Positions 7,397-14,069 of a stretch of 48,940 nucleotides of DNA are shown piece by piece; the first letter of the stretch is position 1, and each line of letters begins with the position of its first letter. The notes under the pieces are model-generated. The model was not told the DNA's origin. It saw only the letters and a program-made list of their open reading frames with translations, and did not search any database. Source of the stretch: a virus. The stretch spans positions 1 to 48,940 of IMG/VR virus record IMGVR_UViG_3300037502_002031; one strand, written 5' to 3'. Made by a program: the position numbers and the translations under genes.

Positions 7397-8087
7397 TGGC
7401 TACCTTGCCGTTGGAACCCTCAAACACGCTGTCTGCTTCAAGGGAAATCCAATAGGTGATGCCGTTGGCGGTGCGGAACTGACTGACCTTCTTGTCGCTG
7501 ATGCCAACCTCGTATGTGCCAGGAATCATCTTCAGATTCTCCGTCTTGAACAGGAACGAGAATGATGCGCCGCTCTTGTTTTCCCCAACATCAATGCTGT
7601 AGGAGTGGCTTGTGGAGTCCTTGCGATCAAACACGCGCAGGATCATGCGTCCTTCCTCGGTGGACTCAAGCGCAAGATCAGGAGCCTGTAGAACAGATGC
7701 CGCCTTCTGCAACTCGCCGTAGTCCTTGCTTGTCAGCGTGAAGTTCACGGCAGTTGGAGGCATCTTCAACTTCTTGTCTGCCTTGACAAGAAGTTCTGGT
7801 TCGCTGTAGTAATAGCGGATCGAAGCCCTGCTTCCCTCGGAGGAAATCTCAACATGATCCTCGCTGAACTCAAACTCCGGATCCTTGAAAAGGCTGATGG
7901 TTGCAAGGAACTTGGACAAATCCCAAATACCGAATTCCACATCAAAAGTCTCGGAGACCGAAGCCTCGGCTAGGATGTTCTTTGTCGGGCTGATTGTGCT
8001 AATGGTGCTGCCTGGCTTGACTAGCAGATTGCTGTTGATCGTACTAAAATTCTTCAGTACTGCGATTGTTTCTTGGCTGATTTTCAT
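7380..8087 (-). CDS. 45: Sliding clamp, T4 gp45-like
   Basis: 235 aa trimeric DNA polymerase processivity clamp; in T4 it also activates late transcription by contact with gp33/gp55. The N-terminus KISQETIAVLKNFSTINSNL aligns with T4 gp45 KLSKDTTALLKNFATINSGI, and the C-terminal ISLEADS with VALEADS. Compared with T4 it has a short C-terminal extension (about 13 residues), the site where the overlapping gene 44 start is encoded. First gene of the replication operon, with its own sigma70-like promoter and an AAAGGA ribosome site. The presence of a T4-type clamp agrees with the late-promoter boxes found across the window. Confidence 0.96.
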   Translation of the reverse strand: MKISQETIAVLKNFSTINSNLLVKPGSTISTISPTKNILAEASVSETFDVEFGIWDLSKFLATISLFKDPEFEFSEDHVEISSEGSRASIRYYYSEPELLVKADKKLKMPPTAVNFTLTSKDYGELQKAASVLQAPDLALESTEEGRMILRVFDRKDSTSHSYSIDVGENKSGASFSFLFKTENLKMIPGTYEVGISDKKVSQFRTANGITYWISLEADSVFEGSNGKVANVASR

Positions 8088-8112
8088 GGTGTAATCCTTT
8101 CGGGGTTCGAAG

Positions 8113-8140
8113 AGTATAGTCTTTCTGTAGTGGAAGTCAA
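8113..8140 (-). promoter_or_regulatory. Sigma70-like promoter of the replication operon
   Basis: -35 TTGACT (8140-8135), 16 bp spacer, -10 TATACT (8118-8113), followed by a leader with AAAGGATTACACC before the gene 45 ATG. Confidence 0.85.
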
Positions 8141-8163
8141 GGGCTTTATGGCATGGAAGAGAA

Positions 8164-8235
8164 CTGGCTCGGAAGGATTCGAACCTTCAACCTATCCGTT
8201 AACAGCGGATCGCACTACCGTTGTGCTACGAGCCA
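8164..8235 (-). tRNA. tRNA-Asn (anticodon GTT)
   Basis: Full cloverleaf read on the minus strand: 7-bp acceptor TGGCTCG/CGAGCCA, anticodon loop CTGTTAA on a 5-bp ATCCG/CGGAT stem, T arm GAAGG-TTCGAAT-CCTTC. No encoded CCA. Confidence 0.93.
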
Positions 8236-8240
8236 TCAAA

Positions 8241-8338
8241 TGCGTAGCGGAGGACTTGCACCTCTGTTGCTCTGTATCAGATTGCCTAAAGGCAACCCTA
8301 GTAAGCCTAGCGGTTTATCCCCTGCTGCTTAACTACGC
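8241..8338 (-). ncRNA. tRNA-like RNA A (acceptor and T arm, no normal anticodon arm)
   Basis: 98 nt element inside the tRNA cluster. Ends form a 7-bp acceptor-like helix GCGTAGT/GCTACGC followed by an unpaired A, with a T-arm-like hairpin (GAGG, loop TGCAAGT, CCTC) stacked on it. I could not place a normal anticodon arm: the centre instead folds as TTGCC-TTTA-GGCAA and TCTG-ATA-CAGA hairpins, or the alternative GTTGC/GCAAC. It resembles the elements at 38765 and 42718. It could be an aberrant long-arm tRNA, a T4 band C/D-like stable RNA or a Y-RNA-like tRNA mimic; the folding was done by hand. Confidence 0.55.
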
Positions 8339-8342
8339 GAAA

Positions 8343-8414
8343 AGCGGATGATGGGAGTCGAACCCACAACAGCCATCTTGGAAGGGTGGCACTCTGCCAT
8401 TGAGTTACATCCGC
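8343..8414 (-). tRNA. tRNA-Gly (anticodon TCC)
   Basis: Acceptor GCGGATG/CATCCGC, D arm ACTC/GAGT, anticodon loop CTTCCAA, T arm GTGGG-TTCGACT-CCCAT. No encoded CCA. One C-A mismatch in the anticodon stem. Confidence 0.92.
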
Positions 8415-8421
8415 AAAATAT

Positions 8422-8640
8422 TCAATTGTCAGTAGCGGGAGTGGGATTCGAACCCACACTTTGTTGATTTTGAGTCAACTGACTCTGCCGTTGGTCTACC
8501 CCGCCGTTCCGTTCCTTGATGTATTGCTCAAGCATTTGGCAGACCGCATCATTGATTGTGATGTTGCGCTCATGAGCGTAAAGCGCAATTCCCGCCAAGG
8601 TCTTGTCATCAAGGTCTAGTTCAACTTCTTCGCTGCTCAT
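8422..8640 (-). CDS. Small protein, ribbon-helix-helix-like, reading through a tRNA gene
   Basis: 72 aa. Residues 1-45 look like a small regulator or ribbon-helix-helix type fold (acidic strand VELDLDD, then helices with HERNITINDAVCQMLEQYIKE). From about residue 46 the frame continues through the whole of the CAA tRNA gene on the same strand before a stop, so the last third is probably not under protein-level selection. A sigma70-like promoter places the mRNA start a few bases before the ATG. The transcript would also carry the tRNA cluster. Confidence 0.7.
   Translation of the reverse strand: MSSEEVELDLDDKTLAGIALYAHERNITINDAVCQMLEQYIKERNGGVDQRQSQLTQNQQSVGSNPTPATDN
8433..8505 (-). tRNA. tRNA with anticodon CAA (nominally Leu) but short variable loop
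   Basis: Acceptor GGCGGGG/TCCCGCT, D arm GAC/GTC, anticodon stem GTTGA/TCAAC with loop CTCAAAA (anticodon CAA, codon UUG), 5-nt variable loop AAAGT, T arm GTGGG-TTCGAAT-CCCAC. Bacterial tRNA-Leu normally has a long variable arm, which is missing here, so amino-acid identity is uncertain. It lies fully inside the 8422-8640 reading frame. Confidence 0.8.
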
Positions 8641-8648
8641 GTTGGATG

Positions 8649-8676
8649 ATTATACCCCCAATTTCCTCGCCGTCAA
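8649..8676 (-). promoter_or_regulatory. Sigma70-like promoter before small gene and tRNA cluster
   Basis: -35 TTGACG (8676-8671), 16 bp, -10 TATAAT (8654-8649); the ATG at 8640 is 8 bp past the -10 and has no Shine-Dalgarno, so the mRNA is probably leaderless. Confidence 0.85.
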
Positions 8677-8897
8677 GAGGCATTTGGGTTTTTGTCTAGC
8701 AACATCTTCACGAAAAGCATTCCTTCTTTTCTAAACTTTTCTCCATACGAAATGACATAATACTTTTCACCATTTGCACGGATCATCGAACTGCCTCTTG
8801 GGAAAAGAACCATCGTCATCGCAGGAACCAAAAGTTCAACCCGACCACCGACAACCGTGGCTCCTGCTTCTTCGAAAATAAGATTCAAGTTTTCCAT
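8673..8897 (-). CDS. Hypothetical protein, 74 aa
   Basis: Not recognised. A beta-rich stretch (GATVVGGRVELLVPAMTMVLF) is followed by a mixed segment with EKYYVISYGEKF, ending KMLLDKNP. The ATG at 8897 gives the compact form (an upstream in-frame codon at 8912 lies in the terminator region). No good ribosome site is visible. It lies between a terminator and the promoter of the next gene. Confidence 0.6.
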   Translation of the reverse strand: MENLNLIFEEAGATVVGGRVELLVPAMTMVLFPRGSSMIRANGEKYYVISYGEKFRKEGMLFVKMLLDKNPNAS

Positions 8898-8904
8898 GTG
8901 TGTA

Positions 8905-8936
8905 TGTAGCAAAGCCCCCGCCGCAAGGCGAGGGCT
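8905..8936 (-). terminator. Terminator hairpin after the 8955-9767 gene
   Basis: Minus-strand stem AAGCCCTCGCC / GGCGGGGGCTT around a TTGC loop (one bulge). The T-run is weak (GGGCTTTGC), so efficiency is uncertain. Confidence 0.55.
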
Positions 8937-8954
8937 TGATGGAGATTTGAGTTT

Positions 8955-9767
8955 TCAGGCGCGGGGTGCGCCGAACACCGCTGCGTAGGTCTCGGTGTAC
9001 CGCTTCTTGGCATTGGCAAGCACGGTGGCTTCGTCCACGGGATCGGTGAACTCAATGTTTCCCCAAGCCGTCCAATGCACGGTCTCGGTCGCGTCCTTGA
9101 TGCCGACCCGCTTGCCGAACTTGGTCTGACCGACCCAAATCAACTTGCCTTCGGTGCCGATGGGAATCTTGCGACCGCGCACGACCTTCGTGGTCTGACC
9201 CTTGCGGGGGCTGTCGTACATCGCCGTCTTCAGCCGTTCGCGCTCGTCTTCGATCAGGGCGAGGATCACATCCGTCCGCGCCTGTTCCTTCGCGGCATCC
9301 GTTGCGACCGTGGTCTCCGTCAGCAGTCGATTCCACCAACGCGAGAGTTGGCTGTCGGCTTGCATCACCGATTCCAACCGCTCACGCAGAACCTTGACCA
9401 TTTCCGTATCGGGATACTTTGCCGCCGAAAGAGTGGCAAGCGGATACCCGCTCTTCTCAACCTTGCCATCGTTGTGCCGTGCAACGACCGACAGCACAAT
9501 GTTCGCAATCGGATAGGGATCGTAGTCAGAGGATACCGGACGCATCACCTCGCTGCGAACCTCAAGCGTCACGGAATAGACTTCCTTCCAAGCCGTGAGG
9601 AACTGCACGACTCGCTCCGCAGGGGAAAACCTAAGACTGTACGGATCGCTGTAATAATCCGTTCCGACTCCCGCCGTCTGTGTCGGCACGGTGAGTGTCG
9701 GCACGGGGAAGGTGGTCAAGTCCCACGGCAAGGGCGGGAGGGAGGCTTGGAGGGCTGTGGTGGTCAT
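8955..9767 (-). CDS. Hypothetical protein, 270 aa, with KOW-like beta segment
   Basis: Function unknown. The N-terminus is Pro/Thr-rich. Residues about 60-190 are mixed helical. Residues about 200-240 contain IPIGTEGKLIWVGQTKFGKR, a KOW/SH3-like small beta segment that recurs in the protein at 45659 (EGSTGTLVWSGKTKWGTR), so the two share a domain. It has its own sigma70-like promoter and an AAAGGAGAG ribosome site, and is followed by a hairpin, hence it is a single-gene unit. Confidence 0.85.
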   Translation of the reverse strand: MTTTALQASLPPLPWDLTTFPVPTLTVPTQTAGVGTDYYSDPYSLRFSPAERVVQFLTAWKEVYSVTLEVRSEVMRPVSSDYDPYPIANIVLSVVARHNDGKVEKSGYPLATLSAAKYPDTEMVKVLRERLESVMQADSQLSRWWNRLLTETTVATDAAKEQARTDVILALIEDERERLKTAMYDSPRKGQTTKVVRGRKIPIGTEGKLIWVGQTKFGKRVGIKDATETVHWTAWGNIEFTDPVDEATVLANAKKRYTETYAAVFGAPRA

Positions 9768-9794
9768 CGCTTGGGTCTCTCCTTTGACACACCA

Positions 9795-9823
9795 ATTTTA
9801 GCATATCCTTCCCCCGCCGTCAA
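9795..9823 (-). promoter_or_regulatory. Sigma70-like promoter of 8955-9767 gene
   Basis: -35 TTGACG (9823-9818), 17 bp, -10 TAAAAT (9800-9795), then a leader with AAAGGAGAGACC before the ATG. Confidence 0.8.
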
Positions 9824-9849
9824 CCCCCATGTAAACACCTTGTAAGTTA

Positions 9850-10752
9850 TCAGACCTTGAGTTTTGGATCGGGGCTTTTGAAATCGGGCTTCTTCATGGC
9901 AGTCTGAATAATCATGCTCTTTTTATTCCTATCCCAATCTAAAACGAACGGCATGTTTAGATTCTTGGAAACATCGTTGATAACTGCCTTCCAATTTACA
10001 GGATGTTTCTGAATCTCTTGTGCGTACTTCCGATAAGTCTTGTTGAATGCATCCTGTATCTCAGCAACGCTGACAGTACCGCCGTAGCCGCGTGACCCGT
10101 TGATGCGCTCCCAGAAATGCTTCGTGAATGCAATGTCAAGTTTTGCAGAAGCAAACATTGCATCAAGCATACTCTCAAGGCTCTTTAGCGCAGACCAAGA
10201 AACCCGTGTGCCTGTGTCCGCTGCCGCCATCGCCCTGCGTATTCCGCCGCCGATGCCCGACACGATTGCCTCGTCCAATGCAACCAACAACTTTGGATTT
10301 ACTCTCTTCTTCTGCCGACCGACTTTCTTCAGGGAGTCTATTCCGATGGTTTCTTCAAGATTAACATCCAAATCCCAATGCCCATAGTGACCTGTTGACT
10401 TCAACTTTTTGACCATCTCTCTGTAGGTGTACTTGAAATACGCACCCTTCTCATTTGGCTTGATTCCGCCGATTGCATAATAGGCTCTCTTGTCCATGCG
10501 AATGTCGTTTCCGTTGGACTGATCGATCACCATATCCCCGTCCTCAATCCATGCATGAGGGAATCTCTTACCCTTCACCGCCCCCTGTCCGCGAACCAAT
10601 GCATGAACCAAGACCGTTCCCTTTGGGTCTTTGGCTTTCAACTGCTTTCCAAAGAAAGAAGAGTTATAGCGCATCATGAGGTTGACTGCGGTTTCCATGC
10701 AGTCTCCGTCACCATTGTAGCCTTCGGAAATATAAGTCTTGAAATTGATCAT
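9850..10752 (-). CDS. Putative capsid-targeted protein with papain/transglutaminase-like N-domain
   Basis: 300 aa. Residues 1-10 (MINFKTYISE) fit the T4 capsid-targeting peptide with an I-x-E cleavage site. Next comes a domain with possible catalytic triad Cys18 (GDGDCMETA), His66 (PHAWIE) and Asp77 (MVIDQS), a layout of papain-like or transglutaminase-like cysteine enzymes. Residues about 195-300 form a second domain (AFTKHFWERING ... PFVLDWD ... AMKKPDF) of a type I associate with uncharacterised T4-like phage proteins. Inference: packaged in the head, matured by the prohead protease, and injected. Catalysis is unproven. Confidence 0.8.
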   Translation of the reverse strand: MINFKTYISEGYNGDGDCMETAVNLMMRYNSSFFGKQLKAKDPKGTVLVHALVRGQGAVKGKRFPHAWIEDGDMVIDQSNGNDIRMDKRAYYAIGGIKPNEKGAYFKYTYREMVKKLKSTGHYGHWDLDVNLEETIGIDSLKKVGRQKKRVNPKLLVALDEAIVSGIGGGIRRAMAAADTGTRVSWSALKSLESMLDAMFASAKLDIAFTKHFWERINGSRGYGGTVSVAEIQDAFNKTYRKYAQEIQKHPVNWKAVINDVSKNLNMPFVLDWDRNKKSMIIQTAMKKPDFKSPDPKLKV

Positions 10753-10765
10753 GCACAGTATCTAT

Positions 10766-10794
10766 GAAAAACAACAGGGAGCCTTTCGGCTCCC
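10766..10794 (-). terminator. Rho-independent terminator after the outer-membrane-like gene
   Basis: Minus-strand hairpin GGGAGCC-GAAA-GGCTCCC followed by TGTTGTTTTTC. Confidence 0.9.
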
Positions 10795-10822
10795 CGCTGT
10801 TCGAAGTAGCGAATTGTTGAAA

Positions 10823-11596
10823 TCAGAACTTGATGCCAAGTCCAGCCTTCACGACAACATCGGCTTCCTGCGTGGAAACCTGTTGGGTGACGGGGACAAG
10901 AACAGCGGCGTTCAGATTGACATTCGATGCAACATCCCACTTGGCAACAGGACCAAGGAAGAGTTGATACTCGTCAACATTGACATAGTACAACTGATCG
11001 AACTGTACGCCGAAATTCCAAGAATTCCAAGCGTAGGAAAGATCAGTCACAAGAGTCAGTACATCAGAGTCGGTCTTTGCTCCGAGCCAAGTGATATACG
11101 AACCACCACCAACGAAGCGGTAGTCAACGCTCTGTGCAAAGTCAAGAACCCATACATCGCAGTTGAACTTGGCGTTGAGATAGGGATTCACATTCGCGTT
11201 GCGGAAATACTCCGTACCAACGGGAATGTAGATGCCTCCACCGACACCGATGTTCCAATCACCAATCACGCTGTTCTTTCCGCCAAACAGGTGACCCCAC
11301 TTACCACCAAGGTCAATGTTGCTGACCGAGGTGTGATCATCCTGCGTATACACGGGGACATTCAGGTCAACGACAACATCCTTGGTGAGGTTGAATCCGA
11401 GATTCTGATTCAGCCCAACAAGCGTAGTGCCGTTTCCCTTGAAGGTGTTCAACTGGATGTTCTCATTGAAGTACCAGTTGTTGACATCAAAGAGCGGAGC
11501 AGGGGCAGCGGGCGCAGCAGCCTGTGCTACGGCGAACTGTCCTACCGTTAGAGCGGCAACGATTGCCGTGGCATAAGAAAGTAGTCTCTTCATCAT
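10823..11596 (-). CDS. Secreted outer-membrane beta-barrel (porin-like) protein
   Basis: 257 aa. A Sec signal peptide (MMKRLL, hydrophobic core to about 20, probable cleavage after AVAQA) precedes a protein of alternating amphipathic strands rich in Gly/Asn/aromatic residues, ending in GLGIKF: a C-terminal Phe is the BAM recognition signal for outer-membrane barrels. Roughly 8-12 strands are suggested. Phage-encoded porins such as Lc of PA-2 replace host receptors and exclude superinfection; that role is an inference here. Tandem ATGs behind AAAGGAG decide the start. Own promoter, leader hairpin and terminator: a single-gene unit. Confidence 0.85.
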   Translation of the reverse strand: MMKRLLSYATAIVAALTVGQFAVAQAAAPAAPAPLFDVNNWYFNENIQLNTFKGNGTTLVGLNQNLGFNLTKDVVVDLNVPVYTQDDHTSVSNIDLGGKWGHLFGGKNSVIGDWNIGVGGGIYIPVGTEYFRNANVNPYLNAKFNCDVWVLDFAQSVDYRFVGGGSYITWLGAKTDSDVLTLVTDLSYAWNSWNFGVQFDQLYYVNVDEYQLFLGPVAKWDVASNVNLNAAVLVPVTQQVSTQEADVVVKAGLGIKF

Positions 11597-11613
11597 TTCT
11601 CCTTTGTAACAAG

Positions 11614-11635
11614 CCCTACCCACAATGGGTAGGGA
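11614..11635 (-). promoter_or_regulatory. Leader hairpin before the outer-membrane-like gene
   Basis: CCCTACCC / GGGTAGGG inverted repeat in the 5' leader, just upstream of the AAAGGAG site; could protect the mRNA or attenuate transcription. Confidence 0.5.
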
Positions 11636-11652
11636 CAGATATGTAGGGGAGA

Positions 11653-11681
11653 AGGGTAGCAGAAACCTACGAACGAGTCAA
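11653..11681 (-). promoter_or_regulatory. Sigma70-like promoter of the outer-membrane-like gene
   Basis: -35 TTGACT (11681-11676), 17 bp, -10 TACCCT (11658-11653), a weaker -10 than others in the window. Confidence 0.6.
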
Positions 11682-12043
11682 GTTTTGAACTTTACTTTTT
11701 GCCAATCCGGAATGTCTGGCAGACTGCTGTTTGACACCGACTGTAAGTTCTTTGCACCAGCCGCTTTAAGCCACAAAAGAATATTGTCTCTTCTTTCCTT
11801 TGCGGCTAGTGCATTCTTAATTTCCCACGGAAGCATTTCGTGCTTTTCCCATTGAAATTCTCTCTCTTGCTCCGATGCACGCTTTGCTCTATCGATTTTG
11901 AAAGCATGCTTTCTTCTTGCGTCTTCTTCATTATCAGCATCACCGTCACCATCAACAACATCTACTTGAAAATCAAATCCATAACCCATGACTGATGTAG
12001 TCATGCCTTCTAATAGTTTTGCTTTTAATTCAGAGTAGACCAT
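11678..12043 (-). CDS. Hypothetical protein, 121 aa
   Basis: Not recognised. It has an acidic stretch (VDVVDGDGDADNEEDARR) that could bind a metal, then a charged helical region rich in Arg/Lys/Glu. A CGGAGCG site precedes the ATG and an ATAAATA box lies about 15 bp upstream, suggesting late expression. Its 3' end overlaps the -35 of the outer-membrane-like gene. Confidence 0.75.
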   Translation of the reverse strand: MVYSELKAKLLEGMTTSVMGYGFDFQVDVVDGDGDADNEEDARRKHAFKIDRAKRASEQEREFQWEKHEMLPWEIKNALAAKERRDNILLWLKAAGAKNLQSVSNSSLPDIPDWQKVKFKT

Positions 12044-12057
12044 GTGCGCTCCGTTGA

Positions 12058-12064
12058 TATTTAT
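12058..12064 (-). promoter_or_regulatory. T4-type late promoter box before 11678-12043 gene
   Basis: ATAAATA on the minus strand, 14 bp before the ATG, in the gap between divergent genes. Confidence 0.65.
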
Positions 12065-12099
12065 TCCAGAAGATATTGCTAGATAGAAGGGAGATTGTC

Positions 12100-12429
12100 A
12101 TGCCGAGATTCAGACTAGGTTCCGCAAAATTACCATTCATTTCAGAAGTGATGGAAACTCAATCTGTCGATGAGCAATCGGCAAATTCCGCATCGACACA
12201 AGTTCAAGCACCAATCGATCCGTGTCCCATTCCCGAAGAATGCTTGCAGATACTTCAAAGACTTGACGCGGAAACCTTGGACAAATGCATCAAAGCAATG
12301 CGTAATGGAATTGCAGGAAGCCCAACACCAACAGAGAAGGGCGTACTTCGAAGAATTGCAAATGCAATCGGCATAGACGATGTGGTCGCCTTGTCTTGGT
12401 CACCCACCTATAAGTTGTATTTTCCTTAA
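12100..12429 (+). CDS. Hypothetical protein, 109 aa
   Basis: Not recognised. N-terminus MPRFRLGSAKLPF, a Ser/Thr/Gln-rich linker, then a helical C-terminal region with CLQILQRLDAETLDKCIKAM. The ATG at 12100 follows AGAAGGGAGATT. Convergent with the next minus-strand reading frame, overlapping it at the stop codons. Confidence 0.75.
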   Translation: MPRFRLGSAKLPFISEVMETQSVDEQSANSASTQVQAPIDPCPIPEECLQILQRLDAETLDKCIKAMRNGIAGSPTPTEKGVLRRIANAIGIDDVVALSWSPTYKLYFP

Positions 12430-12589
12430 TCCCTCTTCTTGAGAGCAGCCTTCATTTGAGGACTGATCTTGCTGTTGGGGTTTGGATAAATCTTCGGAAG
12501 TCCCTGTCTTGAGAATTCAATCCCTCGGCGCGTTGGTGCTTTCTCGCCACCCTTTACCAATATCTTGCCATGTCTTTCTCTACCCATTT
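12426..12589 (-). pseudogene. Small ORF apparently broken by a frameshift
   Basis: From ATG at 12589 the frame reads MGRERHGKILVKGGEK and then shifts character; a different frame continues with a protein-like RRGIEFSRQGLPKIYPNPN and ends KAALKKRD before TAA at 12426. A one-base shift at GAGAAAGAG would join the two into about 54 residues. It may be a decayed gene, a sequencing error or a recoded product. Confidence 0.35.
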
Positions 12590-12843
12590 TTACCACTCTT
12601 TCTCCACGCTGAATCGTGGGGATGAACTATCTTGTAGTTGCTCTTGATGACTCCATCAGCCTTCATCTTCTTGATGTACTTCTCAAGGTAGCGCATCAAT
12701 TCATACTTGTTTTCAATCGGCGGTTCCGTCATGGGAGGAACCGTTGCAATGACTTTGATGGACTTGCCATAACCGTTGACAGAATCGTAGTGAACCTGTA
12801 CACGACCGACAATTTCTTCCTTGAGTTGCTTGTAGGTTTTCAT
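12580..12843 (-). CDS. Small protein with capsid-targeting-like N-terminus
   Basis: 87 aa, function unknown. It begins MKTYKQLKEE, like the T4 internal-protein peptide MKTYQEFIAEA. The body is a mixed fold with HYDSVNGYGKSIKVIATVPP and a basic C-terminal half (MRYLEKYIKKMKADG). A CTAAATA late box ends 5 bp before the ATG, so the late mRNA should be leaderless. The window has longer in-frame extensions upstream, but the late box fixes this start. Confidence 0.75.
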   Translation of the reverse strand: MKTYKQLKEEIVGRVQVHYDSVNGYGKSIKVIATVPPMTEPPIENKYELMRYLEKYIKKMKADGVIKSNYKIVHPHDSAWRKSGKNG

Positions 12844-12848
12844 GCCGC

Positions 12849-12855
12849 TATTTAG
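12849..12855 (-). promoter_or_regulatory. T4-type late promoter box, leaderless arrangement
   Basis: CTAAATA, 5 bp, then ATG at 12843. Confidence 0.7.
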
Positions 12856-12910
12856 CATTTTTGCAGAACTTGAATTCTTAAATTTGTGTTGTCTCAAAAG
12901 GCTAATCCAA

Positions 12911-12917
12911 CTAAATA
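12911..12917 (+). promoter_or_regulatory. T4-type late promoter box before membrane-protein pair
   Basis: CTAAATACTT about 45 bp upstream of the ATG at 12962; divergent from the box at 12849. Confidence 0.6.
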
Positions 12918-12961
12918 CTTCGCTGACAGAATTTAGAAAATGAAAGAAGAGGATCAACACA

Positions 12962-13417
12962 ATGGAGGCTCCTATGGGATTTCTTACACCAGAATTTTTG
13001 TCCCTGATTGGCGGCAGCGCAGTTGGCTTCATCTTTCGTCACATGGCGGAAAAACGCCAGAACGACAAGGAAGCCTTCGAAAGACTGATGGCTGCAAATC
13101 AGCGCACCACAGAGAATCAAGACAAGGCAGTAGAACGAGTTCCTGTTGATGTCGGTCGCGGCATCCGTCAACTCATCGTTCTGTCGGTATTGTTCTCCAC
13201 ATTGCTTGCACCGTTCATCCTTCCGTTCTTCGGTGTTCCGACTTTCATCGAAGTCGATCAGGCAAACCCCGAAGGTCTATTCGGTCTGTTCCCTGCATAC
13301 ACGAAAAAGTTCTTCGTTGAGGTAAATGGATTCCTCTACACATCAGAGAATCGACAGATACTCGTAAGCATCATAGGCTTCTACTTCGGTAGTGCAGCCG
13401 CATCCAACAAATCGTGA
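12962..13417 (+). CDS. Membrane protein, candidate holin
   Basis: 151 aa (or 147 from the ATG at 12974, which has GGAGG ahead). Hydrophobic segments lie near residues 10-22, 63-85 and 128-147; between the first two is a charged helix (AEKRQNDKEAFERLMAANQ). The three-segment layout resembles phage and gene-transfer-agent 3TM holins. It is followed at once by a lipoprotein gene, and a late box lies upstream, which suits a late lysis cassette. Assignment is by topology only. Confidence 0.65.
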   Translation: MEAPMGFLTPEFLSLIGGSAVGFIFRHMAEKRQNDKEAFERLMAANQRTTENQDKAVERVPVDVGRGIRQLIVLSVLFSTLLAPFILPFFGVPTFIEVDQANPEGLFGLFPAYTKKFFVEVNGFLYTSENRQILVSIIGFYFGSAAASNKS

Positions 13418-13425
13418 GGTACAAC

Positions 13426-13800
13426 ATGAAGAAGAATCTGTTTTCAATCTTGGCGTTTGCCCTGCTTGCGGTATTGATGGTTTCTTGCAACACCGATCCG
13501 GAAATCAAGCCCGACATCTCTGGCGACAGCGCAATGCTGATTAAAATCAAGAGCGACATTGAGCAAGGAAAGCAAGTCACCACGGGCTATGCGTGGGTAT
13601 TGTGGTATCTTCCCGTAGTTTTCTTAGTGGTTGCTTGGGGATGGAAGGAATTCATCAACAAGAAGCCTGTCAAGGAGTGCGAGAACTGCGGTGCAATTGA
13701 CGGCAAAGTAACAGGAAGAAAGACCAAAAAGAAGAAGAAGCCGACTGTTGTACAATCGGCTCCCTCATCTAATCCTCCCGCACCACCGGCTGCACCTTAA
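13426..13800 (+). CDS. Lipoprotein with C-terminal membrane segment (u-spanin-like)
   Basis: 124 aa. Signal sequence and lipobox LMVSC (Cys near residue 21), about 35 periplasmic residues, a second transmembrane helix (YAWVLWYLPVVFLVVAWGW), then a basic, Pro-rich cytoplasmic tail with a CxxC pair (CENCG). Lipid anchor plus transmembrane helix is the topology of unimolecular spanins that fuse inner and outer membranes, although the linker is shorter than in T1 gp11. GAGGT precedes the ATG. It may instead be a holin partner. Confidence 0.65.
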   Translation: MKKNLFSILAFALLAVLMVSCNTDPEIKPDISGDSAMLIKIKSDIEQGKQVTTGYAWVLWYLPVVFLVVAWGWKEFINKKPVKECENCGAIDGKVTGRKTKKKKKPTVVQSAPSSNPPAPPAAP

Positions 13801-14021
13801 GGCGCAATTAGTTCGGGCTGCTGCTCGTATCTGCCACGCTGACGCTGCGGACTGCCCTGCTTGCCTTCGGGTCTGCGAACCTCTCCTGCTCCTTGATGGA
13901 GCGGAGCGGTAGGCTGTCGAAAACGCGGAGCCATCACCAAGAAAAGAGTTGCGACTGATGCGATCAATGTAGCCCATTGAACCCAAGTGATGTGTAGTGT
14001 CTTTACATTCTTGCTTGCCAT
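13797..14021 (-). CDS. Small single-span membrane protein, 74 aa
   Basis: A short N-terminus, one transmembrane helix (WVQWATLIASVATLFLVMA) and a Pro/Gln/Arg-rich tail. Strong AAAGGAG site. It converges on the lipoprotein gene with a 4-bp overlap of the ends. Function unknown; a membrane-based exclusion or lysis-control role would fit its neighbours. Confidence 0.75.
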   Translation of the reverse strand: MASKNVKTLHITWVQWATLIASVATLFLVMAPRFRQPTAPLHQGAGEVRRPEGKQGSPQRQRGRYEQQPELIAP

Positions 14022-14062
14022 TTTGAAATTCTCCTTTGCCTCTCGGCTTTATATGTAGCCAC

Positions 14063-14069
14063 ATAAATA
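14063..14069 (+). promoter_or_regulatory. T4-type late promoter box before Hsp20
   Basis: ATAAATAGAAG on the plus strand, about 66 bp before the Hsp20 ATG. Confidence 0.6.

Noticed and set aside
10739-11551. 270-codon plus-strand frame
   Set aside because: Antisense of the outer-membrane-like gene, which has a signal peptide, promoter and terminator.
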